Source: Catenaria anguillulae PL171
Lineage: Eukaryota > Blastocladiomycota > Blastocladiomycetes > Blastocladiales > Catenariaceae
Direction: 5' to 3'
DNA: 36,650 nucleotides
Assembly: GCA_002102555.1 (NCBI GenBank)
Contig: MCFL01000236.1
Location: forward strand, 1-36,650
A model generated the notes under the pieces. That model worked only from the letters and a program-made list of their open reading frames with translations, ran no database searches and was not told the origin of the DNA. This document shows, piece after piece, positions 22,058 to 32,086 of the stretch; positions within the stretch are counted from its first letter, which is position 1; each line of letters opens with the position of its first letter. Made by a program: the position numbers and the translations under genes.

Positions 22058-22626
22058 GACGAATGTTGCATTGAGGTTGAGTTTGGTTGTGCTTTCGGAG
22101 AGCGAGAGCCACGCGGGGACATCTGGCGTTTCGTCTCACGGCGCCCTGGGTGGCGGGCGGTTGGCGGCTGCGAAGTCGGTTGCTCTCGATGACGTGGGAA
22201 GGGTGCACGTTGACATTCTGCACTGAAACAGGGTCTCGCGAAGACGATCCTGCCCCAGCCGGGCCATCTACACATATGCATGGGCAGCCATGTAGGTATG
22301 GGTATGGACTCAAGCCCAGCGCTGAGAGTACGTAAATGAAAGCAGATTTTCGCGACCGTCATATTGGTTTTCATTGGCGAGAATAATGTGTTTACTCAAC
22401 CGTTTGCCGACCGCGTGAGACGATTCGAATCAGGCGGAGAGCAAAGGGCTAAGCACAAGTCGTACTGTGAAGGACAAAGGGAGATTTTCAAGGCGCAAGA
22501 CGGCCGGCAAGCAACATGCATTCATGACAAACAAAGTGCACACGAGATGACTCCGATTCATCACAAAACCCACGCAAAACACCCGCCAACAATGCTCAAC
22601 GCCGAAAGCAGAGCAGCCAAGTCACT
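22058..22626. other. intergenic region between eS7 and the membrane-protein gene
   Basis: Both neighbours are on the minus strand. It should hold the promoter of the membrane-protein gene and the 3' untranslated region of eS7. Short overlapping frames here have no recognisable content. Confidence 0.45.
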
Positions 22627-23313
22627 TTAGGCCTTGGTCTTGGAGTTAAGGTCCTGGTACTGGGGGAACTCAAAGTGGACATCCTTGCCCGTGAGCTTCT
22701 TGTACACGGCCGAGAAGGTGTCGAGCTTGTACTCGAGGTAGGTGGCATCCTTCTTGTCGAGGAAGACCTTGGTGGTCTTGGAGCCGTCGACGCGGAGCTT
22801 GGTGCGCTTGCCAACAATCTCGGTGGGGTACACGAGGTCGTCGAGGATGGCCTCATGGACGGCAGTCAAGGTGCGCGAGCGGGGACGCTGCTGCTTTTGG
22901 CGCGAGTGGCGGGTGGGGCGGGGCATGACGCGACGCTGGGCAACAACGAGCACGTGGCGGTCCGAGAACTTCTTCTCGAGCTCGCGGACGAGGCTGTTAA
23001 CATGAAGCAAGCGCGAAGGGTCAGTCAGGATTGGACCGATTTCTCTCTTGATTCGCATCTCAAGTGAAATGCAAACGAACCGCTGCTGGATCTTGTGGAA
23101 CTGCTTGAGTTGGGGAACAGGCACAAAGATGACAATAGCCTTGCGACCCTTGCCGACATCGACCTCCTTGGCGGCCGAGATTTGGACGGCACGGAGATCA
23201 GCCTTGAGCTCAGCAACGTTGTTCTCGAGGTCGAAGATGGCCTGGGCGACCTGCATCTCGAGCTCGTCAGCCTTGACACCGGCGGCCTTGATGATCTTGT
23301 TGGCGGCAGACAT
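22627..23313 (-). CDS. RPS7: 40S ribosomal protein eS7 (2 exons)
   Basis: A component of the small ribosomal subunit in the cytosol. The model (complement) joins 23313-23081 and 22993-22627 across an 87-nt intron (donor GTTCGT, acceptor GTTAACAG, phase 2), giving 199 residues, close to the usual 190-200. Splicing restores the conserved [18 protein letters not shown]; reading through would insert unrelated residues. Other family signatures are [35 protein letters not shown] and the C-terminal [18 protein letters not shown]. The ATG at 23313 has A at -3. Identification is secure from these motifs. The gene appears intact. Confidence 0.97.
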   Translation of the reverse strand: MSAANKIIKAAGVKADELEMQVAQAIFDLENNVAELKADLRAVQISAAKEVDVGKGRKAIVIFVPVPQLKQFHKIQQRFVCISLEMRIKREIGPILTDPSRLLHVNSLVRELEKKFSDRHVLVVAQRRVMPRPTRHSRQKQQRPRSRTLTAVHEAILDDLVYPTEIVGKRTKLRVDGSKTTKVFLDKKDATYLEYKLDTFSAVYKKLTGKDVHFEFPQYQDLNSKTKA

Positions 23314-24601
23314 GGTTGTGGATGAAAGATGCTTTCGGGGACTTGCAACTGAATCAACGAAAGGAGGACAGAGCAAGGGGAGAGTGGCATTAGTTAGTGA
23401 ATGAGGAAAACAACCAGGTGTTGAGAACAGCAGTGATCGCTGTCCCCAACCACCCAGCAGATTCCACACCCACCCGTTCCAAACCATGCACCTGAACAAT
23501 CAATGTGACACGCTGCGGAAGCGATACACATGACCAACCAGGGCACGACAAGGACGAAATCGAGCGGCAGGCAGGTAGGGCTGCTCCAGGCTTGCACACT
23601 CCACGACAAGCTCGTCGGGGCTGCCGAGTGACGTGCAAGTTGAAGCGCCGCCTCCGGGCTGAAAATCCGAAGGTCTGCGAGCCTAGAATGCGCTCTCCAC
23701 GAGCCGGAGCACGGGACCTGGCATCTTCACGACCCCTACACACAATCCTTACTTACGGGACCGTGAGGGAGTCGTGGATTCAACAATCAAATCAAGAAGG
23801 GATCGGCGACGGCCATGTGTCGGTGCAAGCGAGCGAAGGTTCGGAGTGGGAGAAGGAATCGAGATGCGAAAGGCCGACGGTGCGATTCCAAATTGAAAAT
23901 GAAAGCAAGGCTCTTTCAGGACAAACGGGATTTCAATTGACATTGGCCCAAAGGCGGCAACAGCCCGAACCTTTGACTTGCGTGCCGCTTGCGACCGTCG
24001 TTGACATGCGGTACATGGATTGCAAAACGGCTGAGCAGAGCGGAAATCGCTGGGAGGTCGAGGGCGTCAGATTTCGAGCATGTTGCAGCATACATTTAGT
24101 CACTAAGCGAAGAGAACGAGCTAAATCAACGTTGGTGTCAATCGACCAAGTGGATGCGAGGCGAGTGAATGATCGGCAAGAGCCAGATCGGAGGCTGATG
24201 CCAATCTTCCCGTGTCAGTGTCAAAAGTCACATTCATTCTGATCCACACTAAGCTAACCATTAACATGCCAGCAACTTCTCATCAGTCTCATTGTATGGA
24301 CCCCAAAGGCAATGGCGAGAATCAACCGGATGAATACTGCTCTATCGGAGGTATTTATCAAAGAAATCAACTGACAAAGGAAATCCATCAAAGGAAACTG
24401 GCATGTACAGAACACCAAGCGCAAACATGGGAAAAGAGGATGGCCAAATCTTTGACGAGCAAAACATGACAGGGAGATGGGAAAACGACTGACCGCTAAT
24501 AATTGATCCGATCCGCAAAGAGTTAGCACAAATGATTATTGACGAGACACGACACTACACATTGACATCAACACAAGTGTGAGCAGTAGCCCCTTGAGGA
24601 G
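23314..24601. other. 1.3-kb intergenic region upstream of eS7
   Basis: It should contain the eS7 promoter near 23314-23600 and the 3' region of PACRG at the right. A 245-codon frame on the plus strand (23505-24242) has no recognisable domain, coding bias or splice pattern and was not accepted. No RNA gene was found. Confidence 0.45.
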
Positions 24602-25502
24602 TCAAGTCAAGGGGGCTCTATAGGAATAAATCACGCACCTCTCGTATGTTGGCACCATGTACTTGATGTTGATAAAAGCGTCCTCTCCTCCGTAAAGCTC
24701 AAACTTTTCAAGCGTCTCTTGGATCAAGTCGCCAATGTTTTCGCGCTTTTGTTGAGCATAATAGATTCCGTCACCGAGGTTGACTGTGGACATGATTCAC
24801 GTGGGACATTAGCATGATTTAATGTCGAGGCTTCTCAAGACACATGGCATACCATTCATGTGCTTGAAGAGATTGAAGATGGGCAAGATCTGACGATAGT
24901 ATGGGACCAAGGCTTCACCAACCATCTCGGCCGACTCGACCAAATGCTGCAAGACCTTGAGTGTGGTGCACACGACCTTTTGATTGCGCGTGTTGAGTGC
25001 CTCTGCCAGCCGCATAAGGGGCCAAGATGAAAGTTAGAGTGCGCATGAAGCGCAAGAATAGGATGTCTGCGGATAACACGAGACGCACTCTTGATGGGAA
25101 TGATCAACTGCGGAACTACAGGCAAAATCTTTTCGCCACCCTTGTCGAGCAAGTCGTGCACGCCTTGCCGAGCCAAAAACGCGTACGGCTCCTCGGTTTC
25201 GCACAGTCCAGAAAAGAAAAGTGGGAGGTAGTGATGATAGTCAAGCTTTTCGATATCGACCTTCCAGTTGATCTTATTGCCTGTGCCGTCATGGTGAACT
25301 GCGATTGGGAAGTCGCCTCGGTTGTGAAGTTTCCGGAAGGCTACAAAGCAGAGGCTGATGAGGTGAGGACGAATGGGAATGAGCAGGTGCGAACTACATC
25401 AGCGTGAAACATACTGGAGATTTCCTTTTGGTCCTTGTCGCGACGAGTAAAGGCGCCGGCTTTGGGTGGGGACGAGCCCTTGGGTGCAAAATATCCGGAC
25501 AT
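24602..25502 (-). CDS. PACRG: parkin co-regulated gene protein, flagellar doublet component (4 exons)
   Basis: PACRG is an inner-junction protein between the A and B tubules of axonemal doublet microtubules. The model (complement) joins 25502-25415, 25340-25089, 25002-24853 and 24783-24602, giving 223 residues. The introns are 74, 86 and 69 nt (donors GTATGT, GTGCGT, GTATGC; all phase 1) and each junction restores family sequence: [36 protein letters not shown] and [10 protein letters not shown]. Further hallmarks are [47 protein letters not shown] and [19 protein letters not shown]. The C-terminus (VPTYERC then a short tail) is slightly uncertain, since a GTGCGT donor-like site near 24647 might start a further intron. 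The N-terminus is short and disordered-looking, as in protist and fungal forms. It implies a flagellated stage. Confidence 0.93.
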
Positions 25503-26128
25503 GGCGGGTGAATGACTGGGATTGAATATCTGAAGGTTTGTTTGCACGTCGAGTAGTGTTCGCCTGAGTGTCTATGCCTGTTGGAATGTCGTGGGGGAAG
25601 ATATCCAAGCGACCAAAAAGGCGAGAAAGTGGGAGGAAGGCACAAGTGCAAGGTGAGATTGCGGGCAGTGATGGCGGGTATTGCGTCGAAGAGCGATACA
25701 TGCACGTGTGCATTTGGTCGGTTTGATACATACTCGATACTCGCTGTCAGCCGGCGTCCGCCTGTTTTCAAACAAAAAGGTGCGCCGACTGACGCGAAAC
25801 AGAGTGCTGCGAACAAAGTCACGGAAACTTTTCGCATTTCAATCTACATATACATCTTCAATCACGTGCTCGATCAGATCAGTGTCCCCATGTTGTGTGG
25901 CGTTTCTGCCGCCAAACACCAAACGCCAAGCGTCCTTCTTCGAATTCGCGTCGCTTCGAATTCGCCTCACTTCGCTCCCTCATATCTCATATCCGCTTCA
26001 TGCCTGCCACCACATACTGTAATACACTGTAACGGCCACGTCTCATGCAACCAAGGACCTCGCAATCCCAAGTCAGGTGACCCTCAACATCAACTCCTCA
26101 TCGATCACCATCTCGATCTCATCTCGTC
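25503..26128. other. divergent intergenic region between PACRG and the endocytic scaffold gene
   Basis: Two genes are transcribed away from this stretch, so it should carry both promoters. An imperfect short duplication (CGAATTCGC-CTTCG type) occurs near 25940-25975. No specific element was identified and the open frames inside have no recognisable content. Confidence 0.5.
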
Positions 26129-29100
26129 ATGGCGGCAGACTCGGACGTGGCCTTCACGGCAACGCTGGCCGAGCGCGACGACTACATTGCCTGGTTTGTC
26201 GGGTCGGGCGGGTCCGTTGCGGCCGACTCGATCCCCATGGACGGCGCCCGCTCGTTTTTCCTGCAGTCGGGCCTGCCCACCGACACGCTGTCGCACGTCT
26301 GGCGCCTCGCCAACCGCGCGTCGCTCCCCAACGGCGCCCTCAACTTTGCCGACTTTTGCATTGCCGCCCACCTGCTCATGCGCATTGCCCGCAAGCAGAT
26401 CGAGGCGCCACCCGCCACACTGTCCCCCACTTTCTTTGCTCAGGCCGATGCTTTTGCCAAGGGCAAACCCGCACCCCCGCCCAACCCGTTCCCGTCCACT
26501 GCTGCCTCATCCGCCGGGCCCGCTTCTTCGCTCTTGCTCGACGACTTTGGCGGCTCGTCCATGACGACCACCACCACTGCCTCGTCGCCCATGCGCCCGC
26601 CGACTGGCGCCTCGACGCCTCTCGGTCCAATCGACACGCATCGCACGGGTGCTTCGACAATGTCGCATCCTGCCATCCCAACACACCGCACGGGCGGGTC
26701 CATCATGTCTTCCGCGGTCGGCAGTGGCTCGCCCATTGCCGGCACCCCGCGTGTTCCACCTCCGATCCCCGTCGGCCGTCCATCAACCATTCTCGAAATG
26801 CCAACTGGCACAGGGTCGCCAGTGCGTGGCCCGTCACCCATGGCCGGTGCCACGTTGCCGCGTGGTGGTGGTGGCGGGGACTGGGGTGTCCCGCAAGACA
26901 AGCAGGCGACGTATGCCGGATACTTCACGCAAGTGGATGTCGGCGCAAAAGGATTTGCCACAGGTAACGTCTCCTCTCGCTTGCAATTGCACAATTGGCC
27001 GCTGGGCTCATTGTTCTCGAAAATGCTTATGCAGGTGCCGAATGCTTTGACATGTTCACCAAGTCGGGCCTACCCACCTCGGATCTCTCCAAAATCTGGA
27101 ACCTCGTCTCAACCGAGTCGGGCGGCGCTCATTTGCGCAAGGACGACTTTATCGTCGCCATGCACCTCATCTTTGAAAAGCTCGCTGGCAAGCCTATTCC
27201 AGACACGCTGCCTACTGACTTGATTCCACCGCCACGCCGTGGTGGTAATGCTGGCACCTTCACTGACCATGGCATGAAGAGCACCTCGTCGACCGTATCT
27301 CTTGCCAGCGTGATTGGTGGCCACGCTCCCTCTGCGGCGACGTCTTCGCCGCCGTCTGGACCCGCGATTCCACCGCCAACCACGTCATCGGCAGCAGCTG
27401 CTGCTCCCAAGGCCACAACCTCGTTTGATGACATCATTGGCGGCGGCAGCACCTCCGGCCCATCCATTGGCCTCGGGCTCGGCTCGGCGGGTCTGTCGAA
27501 ATCACCAGCGCCCACCGCATCGTCGTCCTCGGCCTTCTCCGCCATGCCTCCGGCCACCCGTGCACCCACGCTGCCAACCACATCCGCCTCGGGTCCAACA
27601 TTTGGGTCTGGCCCGTCCCTGTATGGCGGAACCCCAGGCCTTTCGTCCGCCATGATGGCCAACCTTCCCGCCGCCGCCCTGCCCGAAGCCAAAGAACTGT
27701 CTGACCTCGTGACCAAGACGGAAGCGCTGACCATGCAACGCATTGAATCGACGCACGCGCTCAACCAAATCTCGATCGAGCGCCAAAACCTGCAAATCCG
27801 GCTCGACCAGGCGCGCGTCACGTGTGATGCTGAGGAGCGGATCTTGAAGGAAATGAAGGCGGCGCTCGAGGCAGAGGCAGAGGCCGTCAAGGAGTTGAAG
27901 CGCGAGCTGGAAGAGGCCGAAAAGAAGCGGACTGAGATGCAGGACGAGTCGAGGGGGTTGCAGGAGCAGATTCGGCGCGATCGGATCGAGGCAGAGGGGT
28001 TGCGGGGCAAGTTGGTCAGTCTGAATTTGGAGATTGCCGGGATGCGGCAAGAGATTAATAAGTTGAGGGAGGAGGCCAATCGCGAGCGGCAAGCCAAGGA
28101 AAGTGCCGAACAGACGGCACAGAATGTTGAAGACGCAAAGGGTTTGGTGCAAATGACGCTGGACGCGGAGCGGTCGAAAAAGATGGAGCGTGACGTGTTG
28201 GGTGGCGGGTCCGTGGCCGTGACCGCCTCGGCAACAGCAAGGGCGGGATCGGTCGAGGCCGTGGGTAGCAGTGCAAGTCGACCCGTGTCGACGATTGGGT
28301 CCCTTGGCGCAACGTCGCCGCTGGCTCGCCCTGGGTCCATTGGATCTCCGTCGGCCACGCCGTTTACGCTTGAGTCGCTCGGAAAGTCACCCGTCATGGA
28401 TCCTTTCCCTGTGGCCACGAACAAGACCGGCACCAGCATTACCTCTGGCCAAGGGTTTGGAGGCTCGACGAATGTGACCACATCGAACCCAGCCCTTGCG
28501 ACCGATGGCCGTGCAAAGTCTCCTGCCCCGAGCATGGGCAATGTCGTTGCGCCGTCAAGTGCTTCCGCAAGTCGTTTGACATGTCGGCGGCAATGGCCAA
28601 CTTTCCCTCGCCGTCCCAGCTGCCGACCATGCCGCTGTCTCCCCCGCCGCCGTTGCCAGGAATGGGCAGCCCGGCTCAGGCGCCAGCAACGGCAACGGCA
28701 CCTTCGACTGCTGCGGATCCCGCCGCGGCGATTCCCGATGATTTGAAGAAGCAGTTTGAAGAAGATTTCACGTTTGACCTACCCGCGCCAGTTCCAACGC
28801 AAGCACCCGCGGCTACCACATCCAATGCCGATGACCCATTTGCCATGTTTGCAGGCCCGGCCAGCAATGCACCCGGCTCTGGTCCGTCATCTGCTCCTCC
28901 AACTGCCCCAATCGGTGGTGGTGACGCATTTGATCCATTCGGATTCGCCGCCCCAGCTCCTACTTCAGGCCCTTCCTCGGCACCCACGTCTGCCGTCCCG
29001 CCACCCGCCACCACTGCAGGGGTCTCTGCTCCATCCGATGCGGCGTCTTTCGACCCATTTGCCGCCTTCAATGCGCCACCCGCTGCTGCTGCCGCCGCAG

Positions 29101-29374
29101 CCCCCGCCCCCGCAAGCGTGCCCACATCGCCCGACCCATTCTCGGGCTTTGACTCGATTGTCCCGCACTCGCCCCGACGCAAGCTGCAGCTGCACCTGCT
29201 CCACCTGCTGCCAGTGCGGCCCGGTCGCCATCGCCAACGTCGGGCGGTGATCCGGTTGCTACCGTGATGGCCATGGGATTCACAAAGGAGCAGGCGGTGG
29301 ATGCGTTGGAGAGATACGACTTCAAGGCCGAGCTGGCCATCAATTACTTGTTTGACCAGCAGAATGCAAAGTGA
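26129..29374 (+). CDS. Ede1/Eps15-like EH-domain endocytic scaffold
   Basis: Early endocytic adaptor scaffold acting at clathrin-coated sites on the plasma membrane. Exon 1 is 26129-26963; exon 2 starts at 27035 after a 71-nt intron (donor GTAACG, acceptor GCAG, phase 1) that falls inside the second EH domain. EH1 is at about residues 15-95 (FFLQSGLPTDTLSHVWRLAN) and EH2 at about 255-345 (FTKSGLPTSDLSKIWNLV, FIVAMHLIFEKLAGKPIP). A long coiled coil follows (about 500-660), then a low-complexity region with DPF motifs that suit AP-2 binding, and a C-terminal UBA domain (VMAMGFTKEQAVDALERY to the stop at 29374). The frame changes twice: between about 28440 and 28580, and near 29165. The first might be a roughly 98-nt intron (GTGACC to GCAAG); the second has no plausible intron and fits a single missing base beside C runs. 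Assembly error is more likely than decay, since both ends are conserved. Confidence 0.85.
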
Positions 29375-29626
29375 GATTGAAGCGAAGGTTGCTTTTTTTT
29401 TTTTGGTGTCCTTATCGGGAAGCGAGTTTGTCGTTTTTTTTTTGTCGTTTTCATCTCTTTCACGTCCCATGTATACACTTGTTCGAATGTGGATGACTTT
29501 ACGCCTTGTGTGAAGAAATGTCTCACTTTCTCTGCTGGACGCATCAAATCAATCGAAACGAACGGCCAGCCAAGTAATCCGACCACGCCCACGAGTAACT
29601 GCGATCGCGACGTCAACCACGACACA
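29375..29626. other. intergenic region between the endocytic scaffold and HEI10
   Basis: It includes two T tracts (about 29393-29404 and 29433-29442), probably in the 3' untranslated region of the scaffold gene. The HEI10 promoter must lie within this 252-bp gap. No other feature is seen. Confidence 0.5.
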
Positions 29627-31221
29627 ATGCATTCCGGCGACCCTCCCCTTCGCTGCAACTTGCTGACGTGCCGGCGTGCCATCTCTGCCCTGGCCAACGA
29701 CCATGCCATCGTCACGACGTGTTCCCGTCCGTTTCCATGTCCCCAATCGTTCCTTCCCGCGACCAATGCTCCACTCATGCCCTGAATCCCTACACACACA
29801 GATGTCTTTTGCGAGGCATGTGCCACGGCTGCCTTCTCGGCCGCACTCGTGTGTCCCGCATGTGAGACGCCGTTACCAGAACCGTGCGCTGACACATTCT
29901 TTCATTCAAGACGCAGAGGAACCTGGCATGGTTGCTGATTTTGTCCGTGAACCTCATTGCTGTTTGTAGCGAAGACATTGCTTTAACGACCTTGAACCCG
30001 TCCGAGAGATACAAGTCGGTCCGTCATCACTCGTTCTTGCTCGCATCCGGCGAGACATTATAACGCGGCTCACACTCTTACCGGAGTTCATCTGTACATA
30101 GTCCGTGCTCAGCGGGCTGCCGCCGACCGTTATTCACGACATTGCGGGCCGAGCACTCAGTTTTTGGGTGTATCAGATAACGCAGGAGGTTGCACTACTG
30201 GAAATGACAAACAACCAAGTTCGTCAAGCTCCCATGTGTTTCATTGACGACTGTCTCACCCTCTGCCGCTGCTGCAGGCCGAAGCACGAGTCCAGGAATC
30301 CGAATCCCGCGCAAACGCCATCGCAGCCCAAACCAACCAAGAGCTTGCTGGTATGTCTTACCCATTCTTGTCGGAATGTTAACCATCCTCTGACACACGG
30401 AATGAACAGTGCTTCGCGACCAGCTGCAAGCACTCGAGCATGACCGCGAACTCGACCGTCGCCGCGTCCACGACCTGGCCGAGCAATGTGCCGAAAAGAG
30501 CCGCGAGCTCGCAAGGCTGCAAGTGCAAATGGACCACTTGCGGCGCAAATCGATTGTGCCGAGAGCGACAGGCGGTGGCGGCAGTGGTGAGACTTTGACG
30601 AATGTGGATCCGTTTCCGCAACGGGCACCGGTCGATGCGGCTGGGCGCGTTGGCCAAGCAGTGAGCGGGAACAGTACGGCGCGTCTCCCGGCAAATGGGC
30701 CAGTCGGAGGTATGCATTGGACGGCAACTGCCGCAGGTAGCACAGAGCACGGTCCAAGCGCTGCGCCGCCCGCGGCCGCATCGTGGCGGCCATGGAATGC
30801 GACTGGGACCACGCGCGACGGTGCCGCCGCCGTAAGCAACGGAATCCATCAGCATCAGCTACATCGCACAGATCGATCCGTGCGCCATGGATCCGTCATT
30901 CACAATCCGGTCGTGACTGCCGGCGCGACTGGCGCAGGAGGAGGCATTTCCACACCCCGGTCAGGTCGGTCCGTGCTCATGCCTTCCATTCCGCATCCAA
31001 CACCGCCGCCACCGCGTATGACGACGGGAAACACGAATGGGCAAAGGAATGCGGCGGTCGAGTGGATGCAACAGCAGGCCCCGCCGCAGCGCCAGCATGC
31101 TCATATGCCCCAGCAGGGGCCATCGCAGCAGCAACAATGTCATGGGCAGACTAGCGTGCATGGGTATGCGCATCGGAGGTCGTTCAGAAAGAGTGGCGGA
31201 CGGAATCAAACGAATCGTTGA
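29627..31221 (+). CDS. HEI10: HEI10-like meiotic crossover E3 ligase (6 exons)
   Basis: HEI10 (CCNB1IP1) is a RING, coiled-coil SUMO/ubiquitin E3 that marks crossover sites on meiotic chromosomes. The model joins 29627-29726, 29802-29883, 29970-30018, 30102-30218, 30278-30350 and 30410-31221, giving 410 residues. The introns are 75, 86, 83, 59 and 59 nt (donors GTCCGT, GTGCGC, GTCCGT, GTTCGT, GTATGT), and the frame is kept across all five. The RING is C10-x4-C15, C32-x-H34, C37-x2-C40, C51-x2-C54; the first intron restores CSHVFCEAC. Then follow EDIALTTLNPSERYKSSV and LSGLPPTVIHDIAGRALSFW, which align with the human DIVRTELSPSEEYKAMV and LAGLRPEIVLDISSRALAFW segments. The coiled coil runs from about 100 to 200, and a Gln/Pro/Ser-rich tail ends with basic residues. 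Start ATG 29627 has A at -3. Intact. The match to human CCNB1IP1 is from memory. Confidence 0.87.
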
Positions 31222-31545
31222 GTCCGAGTTCGGGAAACATGCCATCTTGTATCAAAGAGTGGGAGAATTCAGCCGGGAACCGCTGGTGGCCCATATTGTC
31301 GTCGTTGATCGTTGAATCAATCATTCTTATGACAAACGATTGTGAAAACGAACACTCTTCAAACTGACACGCAAGGAAAACAGGAGAGAAAAGAGCATAG
31401 GGTTGCAGACAATAGACAACCTGATGCGATCCACCTCGCCGACACATTCCTTGGCGGCCCGGCAAGCACATGTACCAGTCGTCAAGCGTCACACTTCAAC
31501 GCAAGGTATAAATACAACACTATTTCTGCTCATAATCACCAACGA
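31222..31545. other. intergenic region between HEI10 and the tRNA
   Basis: Probably the HEI10 3' untranslated region, then the upstream flank of the tRNA gene, where an A/T-rich TATAAATA-like stretch lies near 31507-31514, about 35 bp upstream. No gene was found. Confidence 0.45.
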
Positions 31546-31627
31546 GACACCTTGGCGGAGTGGTTATCGCGTTTGACTACTAATCAAATACCCTAGTGGT
31601 GCGCAGGTTCGAATCCTGCAGGTGTCG
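31546..31627 (+). tRNA. serine-type tRNA with anticodon ACT
   Basis: An 82-nt class II tRNA without an intron. The acceptor stem pairs GACACCT with AGGTGTC; the D arm is GCG/CGC; the anticodon stem is TTTGA/TCAAA around the loop CTACTAA; the variable arm is 14 nt with an ACC/GGT stem; the T arm is GCAGG/CCTGC with the TTCGAAT loop; the discriminator base is G. The long variable arm and G73 indicate seryl identity. Box A (TGGCGGAGTGG) and box B (GGTTCGAATCC) are both consensus. Anticodon ACT would read AGU, but the usual eukaryotic tRNA for this box is GCT, so A34 is unusual. A T6 terminator follows. Confidence 0.9.
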
Positions 31628-31634
31628 ACTTGTG

Positions 31635-31640
31635 TTTTTT
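31635..31640 (+). terminator. RNA polymerase III terminator of the tRNA gene
   Basis: A run of six T residues begins eight bases after the discriminator base, as expected for RNA polymerase III termination. Confidence 0.85.
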
Positions 31641-32086
31641 GTCAAGTCGCTTCAGCTGTCTGGAAATGTCGGCGATGGTTGATTTTTTCTGATCCAGCCC
31701 AAGTGCGCATACGATGGGTGCGTTCGATTTTGACAGCTTGTAAAGAGTTCATGTCTCTTGGAAGTCAAAGTGAACGTGGTTGAACGTGCGCCATGGTATT
31801 GAAGTGAAAACGATGACGGAAGTGACACAACGAATCGACAATGAGAGTGAAAAAAAAAAGAAACAGTGATGTGGTCAAGAGAAAAAGAGAATGGTGGCGG
31901 GGAGGTAGAAAATGACACTTGAGATAGGGTGTGTTGCAGTGATTGGATCGGTATTTAGTAGCAAGGAAAGATGATGAAAGAATCAAGACAAGGAAGGTGC
32001 ACAGCACCCAGCAAGAAATATCCTGGTCATCGACATTGCGAAATTCAAGCCAACGACGAAATGCACCGACTGCGACTCCGACCCGG
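31641..32086. other. intergenic region between the tRNA and the LPMO-like gene
   Basis: Probably the 3' untranslated region of the minus-strand LPMO-like gene. It includes an A-run near 31850-31863. No gene was found. Confidence 0.45.

Noticed and set aside
23505-24242. 245-codon open frame on the plus strand upstream of eS7
   Set aside because: No domain, no family-like composition and no introns where neighbours have several; it lies in the likely eS7 promoter region.
24530-24647. A further PACRG exon after a GTGCGT site
   Set aside because: No downstream exon gives a family-like ending, and reading through keeps the Cys that aligns with the human C-terminus.
31546-31627. tRNA-Leu, the other class with a long variable arm
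   Set aside because: Anticodon ACT and discriminator G fit serine; Leu tRNAs have A at the discriminator and other anticodons.
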